Positions 1 through 12,660 of a stretch of 64,000 nucleotides of DNA are shown one piece after another. The stretch comes from Pycnopodia helianthoides. Taxonomy: Eukaryota; Echinodermata; Asteroidea; Forcipulatida; Asteriidae. A program made the translations under genes and the position numbers. Within the stretch, counting starts at the first letter, position 1. Each line of letters begins with the position of its first letter. Below the pieces are notes generated by a model that was not told the origin of the DNA, made no database searches, and worked only from the letters and a program-made list of their open reading frames with translations. The stretch lies in the NCBI GenBank assembly GCA_032158295.1, contig CM063257.1, forward strand, positions 12,727,303 through 12,791,302, read 5' to 3'.

Positions 1-73
1 CACCAAATACAAAACTGTAATTGCTGGTCCGCACGCACACGGTCAGCGTTCAAAATGTCTCACATACTTTTGC

Positions 74-211
74 ACACACCGTTGTGGGGACTTCCTGTTG
101 TTGTTCTATTATTCCCTTTTCTAAAGAATTACCTTATGGGGACCCACTTTACAAAGAAAAACGTTGTGGGGACCTTTGTTCCACTGTGTAAAAGTCCCCA
201 CAACGGTGTGT
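74..211. mobile_element. Short foldback element with CACACCGTTGTGGGGACTT ends
   Basis: Twenty-base inverted arms at 74-93 and 192-211 enclose 98 bases that repeat GTGGGGACC twice. No coding potential. Confidence 0.6.
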
Positions 212-1984
212 ATGCCTACCCACGCACACGGTAAAATGTTAGCGTGTAATTCACGAAAAAACTACCCAACGTGTGGGCTGTTTTTACAAAAATAACCTGA
301 TTTAGGATACCCTGGAAGGACAGAACGGTTGTTTTACTGTATAATGTTTTTTTTTTGTCCTGATTTTGTTTTGTTCTCCAAGCAATGAGTCGTCTATGTG
401 TGTGTTAAATGCTGACCGTGTGTTTTTTAGCCAAAGATGACGTCAAGGGGTCAATGCATATAATTATCATTAATAAGCAATGTTTGATTTTCAGCTGAAA
501 AAGCCGCGCGGAGAGGTGCATTTTTTTTTTACAGATTTTAAGTGTAAAATACTTATTAACCGGTACCTACGATGTCTATTCGGCCATAAAGAGGTAGGCC
601 TAATCATTACAATATTAAGAGCATCTTATAGCAGCTATTAAGCATTGAATAACAACCAATTAACAACTCCAGTGTGCCGTGCGACACATTGAAACGGTCC
701 GGGTCCTAGTCCTCCTGATGTATGACGAGTATATCCCCATAACGGGAAGGTCCTGTAAGCACATCCGGATCCCCGATCCTGATCACTTGGAACCAAACCC
801 GGAACCCGTCAAAGGCTGACAATTTATCTGGCTTCACAATTTTGTTTTCCTTTTCCATTTGCACTGTAAGTATAAATTAATTGTGTTTCAAATTGCAGAC
901 TGGATAAACATGATGTGTGGTGATTTTGGATTGTCGATCATTCCTCTTTGACAGTCTGCACATAATTCCATCGGGGTAAATTAAAACTAGTCAATTAATA
1001 GCGAATTAATCATCTGGGTAAGTAAATTAGGGTAAGAAAAAAGGCCTTGGGCTTGCCATTCTACTTCTTGAATTACTACTGTTCTTTGCATAATTAATTG
1101 AAGGTAGGACGTCACTTCAATGTTACTAATCAGTGTATATCTGACATGAATGTACAGGCATGGATGCATCCACTGACACAGGTTTTTCGTCTGAGTGGGG
1201 AGAAACTGTGGATACTGTCTCAACATTTATTAAGAAATGGATCAACAACTTTTTGTCCTTGCCTTCTTATTTTTCCCACGGATAATCCCCTTTTACTCTC
1301 CATCATTCACTAACTGGTTATTTTGTTCTCCCCCTTTCCACTTTTCATTTTGTCTTGTGTTTCCAACCTCTTCTGGTAAACCAACCCTTTCTCATCCCCC
1401 TTTCGCCTCCTTCCTCGTTTTTCACCCTCGCCTTTTTTCTGTGTGCGTTCTGCCTTTCTCCCTCTATTCCACTCTTTCCACTTGACTGCTTCTCTCTTGC
1501 ACACACCTGTTTATATGTTTGTTGTTTTGGCAATAAGCCATCAAGAACGACTCCGCTAGGGTCCAAACGTCAGGCCACTATCTATTTTTAGCATTACTTC
1601 ACATTAACATTTCCCCTGAGTGCACTTAATGTGATTAGCGGGCCTGGCTATTAAAGTGTAATCCCATTTCGACATGAAACTATTCTTTACGAATTAATGT
1701 ACTGCACATAACTCTGTTTTTTAGAGGTATTACACAGGATCGGTGGAGCTGAGAAAGCATGTAGTCGCAGACAGTGTTAATGTTTTGTTTAATCATGCAA
1801 TGCCACTAAGTGTTAATTGTTCTTTGGATTCCCTACAGGACAGCAGCGTGCAGTACGTTGGGAAAACGTGTAAACCTACTTTAAAAATGTTAAATTGTAT
1901 ACTTTGTTCAAAGCTTATAACCTTTCAAATCGTTGTAGAGGTAGCTTGGCCAAAACGAATAATTACAATTGCCTTTCAACTTGT
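212..1984. other. Non-coding stretch, no gene recognised
   Basis: Mostly AT-rich unique-looking DNA with a pyrimidine-rich block at 1240-1500. That block produces opposing short open frames of biased composition. Nothing with splice-site or domain support was seen. Confidence 0.5.
1838..1960 (+). repeat. Dispersed repeat, shared with 54088-54205
   Basis: Both loci share CAGCGTGCAGTACGTTGGG, AAAACGTGTA and then 'caaagct...aacctttc...ttttagagatagcttgg'-like sequence. One frame reads SVQYVGKT, reminiscent of the GIY-YIG motif of Penelope-like elements, but the frame closes within a few codons at 54 kb. The identity is therefore uncertain. Confidence 0.5.
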
Positions 1985-2306
1985 TGAGATCCTGGTATGA
2001 TTTACTGCAGGATGATGACGTCATAAACGTAAGATGACGACTTCGCAAGACGATTTGTCTCGGGCTACAGACATTTGCAAAGTAGAATGTCGTCTTCTGG
2101 ATATATTCCCATATCGGGATGACGATATCCTGAAAAGAAGATCATTGATGAATGATCTCCAGAAGTCGACATCCTACGTTCAAGATGTCATCATCCAGAG
2201 ATAGTTTATTTTGAAGAGTTCGACATCTTTCTTTCATGATAATAACAAGTACGAATAGTCAATATTAAAACAATTTGTTTTCTGACGTAGGCCTATCATC
2301 TTTTTG

Positions 2307-2700
2307 TTAAAGGAACATTACAAAATTGGTAAGAACAAAACTTGTAAAATATATTTTTTGATTACAGATTTACACAAAACTTACACGGTCTAATGATGAT
2401 GATAGTAGAAAACATCTCTTGAAATATTTATGTCTGAATTGCCATAATTGATGAGAAATAAATAAACTAATTTTCCGATTGGAGTTTATCGCTCAGTGAG
2501 CGTTTTATTCATTTGTTGAATCTGTTTGATTTCATGGAAATGTGTAATTGGTTTTTCACTATTTTCTCGTGACCCAGATGGCCGATCGATCTCAAACTTC
2601 CACAGGTTTGTCAGTTTTTATATATGGTGGATTACATAAAGTGCTTACACTGCCAGCAACTGTTTTGTTAGCAAAAAACAATTCTGTAATGTTCCTTTAA
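2307..2700 (+). mobile_element. TTAAAGGAACATTAC MITE, copy 1
   Basis: 394 bases from TTAAAGGAACATTAC to GTAATGTTCCTTTAA. A second copy in the same orientation is at 35752-36149, with high identity along its whole length (e.g. CGATTGGAGTTTATCGCTCA against CGATTGGAGTGTATCGCTCA). Non-coding. Confidence 0.9.
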
Positions 2701-3080
2701 AGAGACAAATTGCCTTTGTTCGGGCGCCTTGGGCTACAAAAAGCGTTACAAAGCAATTTTCATGAAATTAATAATGGTTGAACAAATGTTTTAACAGTAG
2801 AATGTTATTATCCACACAAGTATACCTCGTTTGTGTGTGGTTTTTCTTTTACTTAGCGAACTGACATGGTGCGCCATTTTGTAGAACAAAGCTGTTTGAC
2901 TCCACAAAATGGCGGGCCGTGTTAGTTCACAAAGTAAAACCACACAATTTCGAGACATACTTGTGCGGATCATTGTACTCTACTTTTAAAACATCTTTCC
3001 ACCCATTTTCATTTCATTGCAACGCTTTCAAACGCTTTTTAAAGCCAAAGCGCCGATTGCAAGGCAGCGTGTTCCTTTAC
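2697..3080. mobile_element. TTAAAG...CCTTTAC foldback MITE of the GGGCGC family, full-length palindrome
   Basis: The arms extend almost to the centre: ACACAAGTATACCTCG pairs with CGAGACATACTTGTG, and the core CCATTTTGTAGA..CAAAATGG is also inverted. It directly abuts the preceding MITE and shares its terminal TTAA. Relatives are at 13404-13670, 21419-22856 (both ends) and 37500-37590 (one end). Confidence 0.75.
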
Positions 3081-3803
3081 AAATTAATGATAGGGTCATC
3101 TCTAACTTAAAAAAAAAAACGTTTGTACGATGTTTGATGTGCTTACCAATTTAATTTCTGATTAAACTACAAAGTTGTTTGTTTAAGCAGGAAAAGTCTT
3201 TGAAAACCAATGGGTTTTTGGAGACCTTTGATCTAAAATATCGCCGTCATGGAGGTATTACTTTGTTCTTCAGTGTATAGGATATGATTTGTAAGTCATT
3301 AATTATTTAAAAATCAAATTTGGGGTGGGTGGGTGGGTCAAAATACTTTCGGAACAAACAAATCTAAACTTGTTAACATTGACTATTCTGAATGGCCACT
3401 GAGATTGAATATGTCGGGAAGACGACATTTTACTTGAGGATGTCATCGTCTTGTGACAAATCATCTTAGCATTTTCTCATCTTACGTTTACGATGCCATC
3501 ATCCTGCTGTAAAATTATCGCAGGATCTCCAACGTGTCGGATTACACTTCTAGAGCTCCGTACTTGTCATCATGATAGAGCATCCACTCTTATAAACGAG
3601 GCGGGTTGAGAATGGGTTATTAAGAAAGGTGCCACCCCAGCGTTTTATAAGTGATACGGTAATGACTTAATAATAGGCGCAAGTGACGGGTAGACAAATC
3701 CGGTAACCTCTGAATATTGTATTGCAATGTGACAAGAACTAGACTTTGCACGAAAATCATGTTTGGTACTTTGATACGATGTTCTAAGGCAAACAAAACA
3801 TTC

Positions 3804-4115
3804 TGTTTAGCGTCCCCGACCGCTTCCTTTTTTGAGGTAGCCTCCCTTTTTTCCCTTTTTCTTTTTTTTTTTTTGGCGAAAAAAAAAAGGTTACATTTCA
3901 TCGATTTTTGACGAAAACAAATAAATTGTCTAAATAAATAAGATCTTATTTGTAGACTAAAGCAAATCTAAAAACAAAACACCAGCTGGCAACCATCTGG
4001 GAAAAAAGCCCGGCCGGTTTTCTTGAAAAATGTGTCTGGCAGCCATTTAAAAAAGAAAAACGAAAAAAAAAGCCTTCCCTCCTCCCCATTTTTCAAAAAG
4101 GCAGGAAGCTAAACT
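3804..4115 (+). mobile_element. TGTTTAGCGTC MITE, diverged copy
   Basis: Left end TGTTTAGCGTCC. The right end GCAGGAAGCTAAAC is its decayed complement. The inside has the family's purine/pyrimidine-rich segments, the 'cggccggttttcttgaaaa' box and 'ggcagccatttaaa'. Better copies: 24927-25199 and 56974-57211. Confidence 0.6.
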
Positions 4116-4118
4116 TGT

Positions 4119-4173
<55 letters not shown>
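4119..4173. repeat. (GTT)n microsatellite
   Basis: About 18 GTT units directly after the MITE right end. A polyglutamine open frame on the minus strand is an artefact of it. Confidence 0.95.
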
Positions 4174-4175
<2 letters not shown>

Positions 4176-4369
4176 TTGCCTAGTTTCTCTAGAGAGGTTT
4201 CTCAACACATCCACATAGAAACACCAGACCATCACGCAGACATGTTCCAGTAAGCAACCTAGACGGAGACACTCTATAATTCAAGATGAGAATGGGGATT
4301 TGGGTGAAGGAGGCAGCTTATATCAAGGCCTACAATACCTTCTGTGAACAGAGACGGGGGGCAGAAAAA

Positions 4370-4480
4370 AAAAACATACAAGGCTGAACTTCACAGAGCA
4401 CTAAGATTCATCTCAAGATGAGATGTCAATATCACCATATCGTGACATCACACTTTGCCTACCAATTAAGATTGATACAC
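4370..4480 (-). repeat. Dispersed repeat with TCATCTTGAGATGAATCTTAG
   Basis: The minus strand reads GCAAAGTGTGATGTCAC...GGTGATATTGAC...CATCTTGAGATGAATC. The same order of motifs occurs on the plus strand at 33750-33860, which indicates a dispersed element of unknown type. Confidence 0.5.
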
Positions 4481-5645
4481 ATTTAAGATTGAGTCCTGGA
4501 ATGTGTGTAACGTCGGTTCAGCGGTGCATTGCTATAGAGTCATTAATTGCAATTTCAAATCGGTAATGATAAAAAGGTAGTTAACTGAAAAACGCAAACA
4601 AGTAAAAAAAAAAAAAAAAAAAAAAAAAGAAAAAAAATATTAGTATAAACAAATACACTTCTTTTTTTGTCTAGACACTGAATGTTTCTTGTTGCCAAAC
4701 TAATCTTTGGAGACCACTTCTGATAAATAAACTCCAACTTACGGGAGCTCAAATATGCAACACTGATATGGATGGTTTTACTAGGACGTGTTTTAATTAC
4801 TCACCGAGGACAAACAAAATATTAAAAAAATCAATGAACAAATAAAAATAAAAAAGTCCAAATTGGGGAATTCTGAAGACCGGGTTGCTCAACAAGGAAT
4901 TTAGTGAACAGAGTACATGGGAGGATGTTAAGTACAAGGACAGAGGAACAAACAAAAACCATATGTCTTTAGAGTGATGTGGAACATAAACAGTTTAAAA
5001 GTCGTTCATCAGTTAAAACATTTAGCGGACGCTTGTCGTTAGTGAAATGTGCCAATGTAAGGGCCAAGCCTATCCCAGTATTTGGTTATTGTTTGATCAA
5101 AACAGCTACTTTAATGTGGCACAACCGAACTCACAATAACGCTTTAAAAATTACTAACGCTAAAGAACACCAGTCCACTAAGAAATTGTTTTTGTTAGAT
5201 TAGGTTCTTTCACAAAAGAAGACTGTACGTTAAGAAAAATAACAGTAAATGTAGGTTTTCACGGCCCAGTTACAAAATAATATTATTATCAATATTGTAA
5301 TTTAACACCAAGCATAGTCAATATCGTTTGAAAATGTTAAATGTTCTGTGGAATAAGCTTTCCACTGCCAAAGGAGTTCAAATTCAACAGTAAAGAGCAT
5401 TCACTGGTCAAATAACATTATCCATTAGGTCGCAAAGATCATTCAGTTTCGCAAAAGCCAAAAAGGCTGGTCGTCATTCAATTTTGACGAATGATGGAAA
5501 TCTAGTCTTGAATGCCTATAAATGAAACAGAATGACCGAAACGAACCTGAAATCCCTGAGTAAGAAGAACGAAATAATTATGTTGTGTGGACGGAAACGA
5601 AACTGAGTGCAGAAGTAGCTAAAGGGAAACTCTAGTTTGAATGAA
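4481..5645. other. Non-coding stretch, no gene recognised
   Basis: Unique-looking AT-rich DNA with an A-run at 4603-4637. Open frames here are short, lack domain similarity and have no clear splice context. Confidence 0.5.
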
Positions 5646-5648
5646 TTA

Positions 5649-5821
5649 AGCCCGTTTCATACTGCCTGCGAATGCGAAAGCGAAGCGAATATTGACGTCA
5701 CAACTCTGTTTTCGCTGCGAATAATTCGCAAGAGTTGAGCACAGCTCAACCCCTGCGAACTATTTCCGACGTAAATTTTCGCTTCGCATTCGCATTTGCA
5801 GGAAGTATGAACCGGGCTTTA
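5649..5821. mobile_element. Foldback MITE, AAGCCCG...CGAATGCGAAGCGAA family
   Basis: 173 bases. Left arm AAGCCCGTTTCATACTGCCT plus GCGAATGCGAAAGCGAAGCG; right arm is the inverse (TTCGCTTCGCATTCGCATTT, AAGTATGAACCGGGCTTT). The centre TTCGCTGCGAATAATTCGC is also self-complementary. A decayed relative is at 33875-34000. Non-coding. Confidence 0.85.
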
Positions 5822-6030
5822 GGGGCAAATGTGGAAGTTGGTCTGGAAAACCTATGAATAAATAAATATTAAATAAAGGGGGCCTGAAGATGAAGCAAAA
5901 AAAGAAGAAGCAAACAAAAAGAGAGAGAGAGAAAAAAAAAACACACACAAGAGATGTTCCTGTACTTCGCGAACTGTTTATGGTTACCGATTGGTTTCCG
6001 CGGAGCACCCGCAAATCGAGTCGGAAGCGT

Positions 6031-6381
6031 TTAAAGGATGTGTACAACATTGGTTATTGTCAAATACCAGTACCCACACTTTGTGTAACCCAACTTATCC
6101 ATAAAATAACAAACCCGTGAAAATTTCAGCTCAATCGTTCACCAGACTCACAAGAAAACAGTAAAATACCCCTTTATATGGTTTCACTGTTTTCAAATAT
6201 CGGATTTTATCACCGTGATAAAAACTAATTGTTTTACTAATTTCTCAAAAACTATAGCATTTCAAACAAAACTATTTCAAGGGAAGTTTTCCACCATGAC
6301 CATTTTCATACCGTGTAAGTTATATGCAAATCTGTGAACATTTATATTTCTAGTCTTACCAATGTTGTACACACCCTTTAA
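6031..6381 (+). mobile_element. TTAAAGG MITE (GTACAACATTGG variant)
   Basis: 351 bases, from TTAAAGGATGTGTACAACA to TTGTACACACCCTTTAA. Internal motifs ('aacaaacccgtgaaaatttcagctcaat', 'gttttactaatttctcaaaaacta') match 18305-18651 in the same orientation. Confidence 0.85.
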
Positions 6382-6384
6382 GTG

Positions 6385-7330
6385 ACATCAGAAAGATAGC
6401 CAAAAGTATGAGGCAAAGCCATGACTCATATCACAAAATTTGCATAATTCTTAAATATAACTTTGTTATCATAATTATGAATAAGCATACATCAACAGGT
6501 TTTTTGTAACTAATTTAATTTTTCTTCATGTTTCACTTTTTTTTGTGTAATATGTAGCAACTTTTCTTAGCTACCAAGTGGAGTGGATAGTTTGTATTCC
6601 TGTTCCTCAAACGCAGCCGAAAAGAGGAGGGAATCAACTTTGGATCCATTGATCCTCCAACCCAGCTAAAGTGGTGAGGGGGGATAGGCCAGGAATTCAT
6701 TCATATTTATATTGCTGGCCTTACAAAATGAGATGTATTTGTAAAATCTGGGGCATTATTTATGTAGATATTTTGGGAAAGAAAATAGGAAAGGAAACAT
6801 GTATTCCTTTAAAATCATGTTTTGGTAGCAATACTCGGAATTTAATTGTAACTTTAAAATGAAAATGTGCAGTTCAAAAATGAACCGGTCACACTGATTC
6901 TATCTCTATATAGATTGGCATAGATCATCATTTTACTTGTGCTTATATTAATTCATATTTATGACATGTTCAAGTTATCTTAGTTATGACATACTTCATC
7001 TTCATATGTCGTAATTGTTACTTTTACTAATTCATAATTTATGGGAAAGTAGTCATAACTAGACTTGTTTTTCTTTCTCTGTCTCAGTGCCGCTTAAAAA
7101 CCTATGTGTGTTTGTGATCGTGACCGCCAAAAACACGTCTCACGGCAAAAATGTTGCAACCTCGAATCAATTGCACTTGGTAAACGCTGTCAAAATTGAA
7201 GCTGTCGGTATGCTTGCTCTTTGTTAGTCCAGCAAAGGCTCTGCATTGTCAATGATTTAGCCAAACTGCTGTAGTGGTTGTTATTTATGTCGCAGCATTG
7301 ACTTTGGAGTTATACCCCCCCCCCTCTTTT
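6385..7330. other. Non-coding stretch, no gene recognised
   Basis: AT-rich unique-looking sequence. I see no coding segment or repeat with a partner in the window. Confidence 0.45.
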
Positions 7331-7339
7331 TCTTTCTCT

Positions 7340-7890
7340 AGTCGACCGAGGTCGGAATCATGTCAATATGCGTCCATTCTTGTCTATACCTCATTAAGTT
7401 AGGAGGATCAGTAGGAAGCAGCCCCGATGTCCCTGGCAACTACATATGTACAGCTGAGCTTTTGTCTTCCACTTGTTCTCCTTCCATATTTTGGTGACCT
7501 GGTGATACGCTGAGATGAGAGACAGGTTCTTTGATGTTTCTGTATGAGTGCCCTGCTAGTCTCAGACGACGATGTTGTAGTTTAGTGGATATTTTTTGGG
7601 TTAATTGCCATACGGTTCAGCATTTGTCAATATGTTGACTCCAGTGTTCTATTTTCAGCATGTCCGTAGAATGTTTGTGTAGCATGTCCAGTGTCTCTTC
7701 CAGTTCGCTCGTGACTGTTCGTGTATCTGAGCCATGCATCATGGTTGATTCTACAATTGATTTGAATTAGGCTAGTTTGGTCTTCTATTGAGTTCTGATG
7801 AAAAGGTCATTGGCCATGCTTTAATTTGGTGTATGTTGATTCTGTAGCATTTTGCAATCTGGAAATAAACCCAGCATTGCAAATAAAAAC
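7340..7890 (-). pseudogene. Relic of a non-LTR retrotransposon ORF2 C-terminus
   Basis: Minus-strand segments, broken by stops and frame changes, read in order: FKSIVESTMMHGSDT, then TSELEETLDMLHKH, KISTKLQHRRLRLAGHSYRN, KEPVSHL, and RTSGRQKLSCTYV near RDIG. This matches the region after the reverse-transcriptase domain of many invertebrate LINEs (a YGSETW-like motif, LDxxxxRML, a basic RRLRxAGH motif, GRPxxTYV and RDTGL). The catalytic RT motifs upstream are absent. The element is long dead. The clade cannot be settled from this fragment. Confidence 0.65.
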
Positions 7891-7899
7891 CACTAATTT

Positions 7900-8540
7900 T
7901 CATCAACATGAAAGGATTGACTTCAGGAGGGGGAATAAACTGTTTAATAAAGCAAAGTGCAGTGAACCAAGGGATTGAACATTTTACAAAGCACAGTTTT
8001 GTGTAAAGTCACCCAGCAACAAACACTTTCCCGATGCAACACTATGGCTCTTGGTGACACATAAATGTACACTCCAACTGTGGGCTTCTTCCTCCGTGAG
8101 TCCGAATAAGAAATGACGCCGGTGATGTCTGCAAACAAAGTGCATCTGACACGTCGATAGATTGTTCAATCAAAGGTAAAGCTTGTGTTTAAATGCTAAC
8201 CGTAGAACATGCGTTGACAGAACGATGGCCTCGTGTTAGCCTAAAGAATTAGATTCAGAATAAGGTACAACCTCTTAAAATTTAGCCTCTCGTCATCTAT
8301 AAATGTTGTCCTCAAGTGTATTTTATACATGTTTAGTTATTTCTGGCAATGAATCACCATCGAAGACGACGAGCTCTGTTACCGGTATGATAATAATGGC
8401 ACGGTATTACCGGCAGAGTGGGGACAGCATAATACCCAAAATATTTAACACACAAGGAACAATGCTGCCCTCACATTGGAATCATTTGTGTTTTTGTGTC
8501 TTCACATTTTCTTTCGTGCGCTAAGTCTATGGAGAGTGTT
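7900..8540. other. Non-coding stretch, no gene recognised
   Basis: No repeat partner and no supported exon. Short open frames only. Confidence 0.4.
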
Positions 8541-8544
8541 TAAG

Positions 8545-9021
8545 TTAACCCTGCAACGATGCACCTGTTTTGGCCCAACGGTATTATGTCATCCTGCCAG
8601 AGAGGTTATGACAGGGTCATTTGATAGGTTAAGAGGGTCTGTTCTGCCTTTCTCAATGATTTGTGTCTGCTAAACCAGTCTGCTGGCGGCACAAGATCAC
8701 AAGTTATTCATTCACAAAAGGCCATTGAACCTAGAGCGGTCAGACACAACATGCCTTACCACTAAGCTGTGGTAGTGATCTGTGGCGCACGTGCCGCAGA
8801 GAAAGGAGTTTGTGCCTGAGCTATGGGAATTTTTTTTTTCCCACCACCCCTCCTGACCAAATTGACGACCCCTGTTAATTGATACCACTCCTAAAACGTG
8901 TGTATTGGTACACTGCAGGATATCAAGGAGTATCACGGGGTTGGGATCTACCATTTTTAAATGGTTATGTTTTTCTTGATATGTGCCAGGGAACTGTGGT
9001 TGAGTGCATCACTGCAAGGTT
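8545..9021 (+). mobile_element. Interspersed repeat TTAACCCTGCA, copy A
   Basis: Copy B is at 56182-56604 on the same strand. Shared landmarks are GATGCACCTGTTTTGG, GGTTAAGAGGGTCTGTTCTG, CTAGAGCGGTCAGACACAAC, CTAAAACGTGTGTATTGG and TTATGTTTTTCTTGATAT. Copy A has about 50 bases around 8795-8845 that copy B lacks. No coding capacity seen. Confidence 0.85.
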
Positions 9022-9024
9022 TTA

Positions 9025-9825
9025 AAGGGACAAAGGGAAGTCCTCACATTGATACAAATAAAATGATTCATGTAAAGGCAACGATGAAAACATTTTTTTA
9101 CAAACTCAGATCTGGGAAGCTGGCCATCGTATAGAACAAAGTATAACTAGTCAAAAAACTTATACAGTTTACTTGTCGATGGAGACAACAAACTAAAAGC
9201 CAAACAGGCGTGTGTTGACGGATCGTGGCTGCCGTGTATTTTGTCACATCATCGGGGCAGCATTGGGACGACACGGAACACGCCGACAAGTCCCACGTCT
9301 CTCTCCACGCGTTGATTAAACGACGATAGAAAAAAAAATGTCAGACGTGAGAAGATGAACGATGGGTTTGGATCGATGAAGAAGAAACAAATCTAGGCTA
9401 TCCACATTAAGATCATACATAACAAGGGCTGTGGACTAGTCTGCGTGTGCCCTCGGGATGACTGAAAACCATTACGGTTTAAATGGATACATATTGTAGC
9501 AATTTTCAGCCAAGAATGATGTAACCTTCTCTCAAGACGTTGCCCAGTAATTGTGCTTACAGTGTTTTGCGAGCATTATCATTTTATAAATAACGTTGAC
9601 ACTCAGATTTGTTTATCAGTAATTGTATACAAGTTTGCAAAATCACGTTGACTCAAAGTAAGGCCAAGTACCAACCAATAGTTAAAGGGCATTTCCTAGT
9701 TATTTATTCCCCTCTTGTTTTTCTTGAAAGCTGGGAGGGATATTTCTTTTGATAAATAGTACATTTTTTCAAAGTCGAATACCGTGTTGACGGTATTCGG
9801 GCTCGTACTCGGCTCAATTATATAA
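9025..9825. other. Non-coding stretch, no gene recognised
   Basis: Unique-looking sequence without domain-bearing open frames. Confidence 0.4.
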
Positions 9826-9832
9826 TTGTACT

Positions 9833-10030
9833 CAATGTCCATATTATTCGATACTCGTAGTCAAATTCAATGTTATTTGATACTCGTAGTCAAAGTCCCA
9901 ATTTTTCGATACTCAAAGTCAATGTTATTCAATACTAGGACTCAAAGGCCATATTATTCGATACTCGTACTCAAAGTCCATATTATATTCGATACTCGGC
10001 TTGAAAAAAATCTAATCTGCACTCAAAGTC
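9833..10030. repeat. Diverged tandem repeat, ATTCGATACTCGTAGTCAAA
   Basis: About five to six imperfect units of roughly 34 bases, each with TTATTCGATACTCG and a following TCAAAGTCC. The open frame across it follows the repeat and is not taken as a gene. Confidence 0.8.
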
Positions 10031-10399
10031 TTTACGGGAGTGTATACCTTTGGTAATTTCAAAAACCTAACTATGCAACCAAGCTGTGAAATCTACATAG
10101 AAACATCGGTTGTGGAAATTAAATGATAGTTATAAAGGAATTTGTGCACGTTCACAGTGGGCTTATTTTTGACAGAGCGAGGATGTCATCGCTTCGCTTT
10201 CGAGTACAAAACCAATGGTAACTTCTCAAAAAAGGGGGGGGGGGGACACATTCTGACGTTAAGCGATGGGACTGAACATAAAAGGTCTCTGCAGGGGATT
10301 GAGACTTGAGTCAAGTCTAGTTGGCATAAGTTACATGGGGGTGTGAGCACGAGGACCAAGGGCGCATGTTTACGATTAGTATACTGTTGTCACATGATT

Positions 10400-10545
10400 A
10401 TTACATTAAATGTTATGATTTTCAGTACATTTATGGTTGTTATTACATTTATGGTTGATTGTTATAACATTTATTTATGGTTGTTACTACATGTATGGGT
10501 GATTTTTTATTACATTTATGGTTGTAATTACAATTACTGTTTTTA
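10400..10545. repeat. Imperfect tandem repeat of TTACATTTATGGTTG
   Basis: At least six diverged units of about 17-25 bases. Non-coding. Confidence 0.65.
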
Positions 10546-11103
10546 TTGCATGTAAGAGTGATACAGAAGTTAAGTCATCGATTTACAGGATTCACAAACG
10601 TGTGTGGTGTGTGTGGGGGGGGGGGGGGCAACATTAAATGGGTCAACATTCACAAAGCTGTTTACCACGTAAGCGAGTATCCCACAGGGTCAAACTCCAA
10701 CAAGCACGTACAGCGGACAGATAGTTCCGCCAGGAAGTGGACTAGTATCAATGAACTCGTCCTGTCTGCTAGGATTCTTGGCTAACATAGAAGACATAAA
10801 TCAAGTGGTTTTTTGTCCTTCTCAGTCAGCTCCGATGACATGTTGTTGTCCTGAGAGCATTTAGTCCAACTTAACTCGATTGGCACCGAGCTTATACGAG
10901 ATGAAATTGACACAAAGACGTCTAAAGGGGAAAAAAAGTGCATCCATTTTTTTTCTCGAAAACAGCACATGATTACATCGTGCATTCTTTCCAACAGTCT
11001 AGTTAAAATTAGTAATACCATAAAATAAAAGTACTCAAAATAATATAATTAAAAGGGAACAGCTAGCTAAAAACAATACAATGTGATTGTTGCCCCCCCA
11101 AAA

Positions 11104-11223
<120 letters not shown>

Positions 11224-11239
11224 GAAAAATAACTCAGGG

Positions 11240-12130
11240 GGTGGGGTAGAGAAGGCATAACAGCCGAATGTAAACATTTATCTTTCTTATTGGAGAGAGA
11301 GAGGGAGGGAGGGGTGCAACACGGAACAATTTACATTTATATTATGTTTTGAAATGATATTTTTATTTCCGTTTAGTTTGATTTTGATTGGGTTTCTGTT
11401 TCCCCGGTTTGATGTATCGATGGTAATATTAGTACTGTTTCATTGGCTGTATATGTGTGGTTTTATTTGGCCTATGATTATTGCTTCTGTTTAACGCCGT
11501 GTAGGCATGGGTTCACACGGTTTGGCTCTGTTGCAATCTCGATGCAAAGTGAAACGGCCCGTTTGTCCGAGAACGTGTCTGCAAAGGATTCTTAACTTCA
11601 TGGTTTTGTTTTGTATGTTTCAGGATTAAAGTAGTTTTAATTTGTCAAACGCAACGAGGACTTGCGGTTAGCAATGCACTATAAATGCTATTTTGTATAT
11701 GTATATATTTTTCCGGTCATTTTCAAAATCCAAATTCCCGCAAGTCTGCCTATTCATTTTAATTGGGGTTCTTGTTAAGCTACCTTTGCATTTAACTTTC
11801 GATATTCTAATTCAAGTTCGTTCCAGTCATTTTTAATTACATTGCTAGACAGCCAAGACTTCATTGTGACCTTTCCTCGTTCTGAATTGCTGCTCCATCA
11901 CCGATGAATTCGATTTGCTGACAACATTTTGCGAAACTATTGATTGATGCTTGGCGACCAAATTAACTCGAAAGATCTTATCTGGCTAGTGCTGAACAGT
12001 TGAAGTTGAATACCCCTTTGACTGTTGAATGCTGAGGTAACGGATCATTCATGTTCAAAACGAGGTTGAACGAGCATGGTGTTTAAATGAATGAAGTTGT
12101 GTTTAAACTTTCCATGAAATCTTGTACTAC
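11240..12130. other. Non-coding stretch, no gene recognised
   Basis: Unique-looking sequence without supported exons. Confidence 0.4.
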
Positions 12131-12134
12131 ACTA

Positions 12135-12660
12135 TAAAAAAAACTCCTAGGTCCTAAGTGGCCTCACCTAACTGTAGGTCAGACTTACCCGGAAACTGGT
12201 CAAAACTTGATTTTTTTTACAGGGATTCTGCGATGCGTCATTTTGACCCATTTCTGTGTCTATTTAGGCACAACTTCCGGTGCACTACGACTGCCCAAAG
12301 ACTGGTCGTGTGCGGCTGTTTTATGTGACATACAGACCGGCTCTGTAAACTAGCGAATAATGGCCCCCAAACATTCCAGATCCCTTACCCCTTTTTGGGT
12401 CGTGCTGACCCGCAACTTGGTCTATATTTGAATTTTGACCAAAGTTTAACGTCACTTTGACCCATTTTGTGGTTTGCAAAATGTTGATGGTTTTTAAAAT
12501 TGTATTCTTTACAGTCATTTATTAAGGATAATAACAGTGTGATGAGCCGGTCTTCACTGCTTGGTAATAATCTTAGTAGGTGGCTGGTCGCAGTTAATGG
12601 ACCTCCCATTCGGTTCGGTCCTTTAAAGCAGCCAGCCACCAACCTAGACTTGTGGACAAG
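12135..12660. repeat. Possible decayed elements rich in TGACCC/GGGTCA
   Basis: Motifs TTTTGACCCATTT, CCCTTTTTGGGTCGTGCTGACC and CTTTGACCCATTTTG recur in both orientations. Similar motifs occur at 55080-55260 and 56620-56820. I cannot define ends or a clean alignment. Confidence 0.3.

Larger units (their letters stand above)
1985..3530. mobile_element. 1.55 kb foldback element with about 125-base arms, containing two other MITEs
   Basis: The left arm (about 1985-2110: GAGATCCTG, GCAGGATGATGACGTCAT, GTCGTCTTC) is the inverted counterpart of the right arm (about 3408-3530: GAAGACGAC, ATGCCATCATCCTGC, CAGGATCTC). The inner part 2110-2210 repeats the ATGTCATCATCC motif. Two further elements (2307-2700, 2697-3080) lie inside and account for half its length. 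No transposase seen. Confidence 0.75.
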
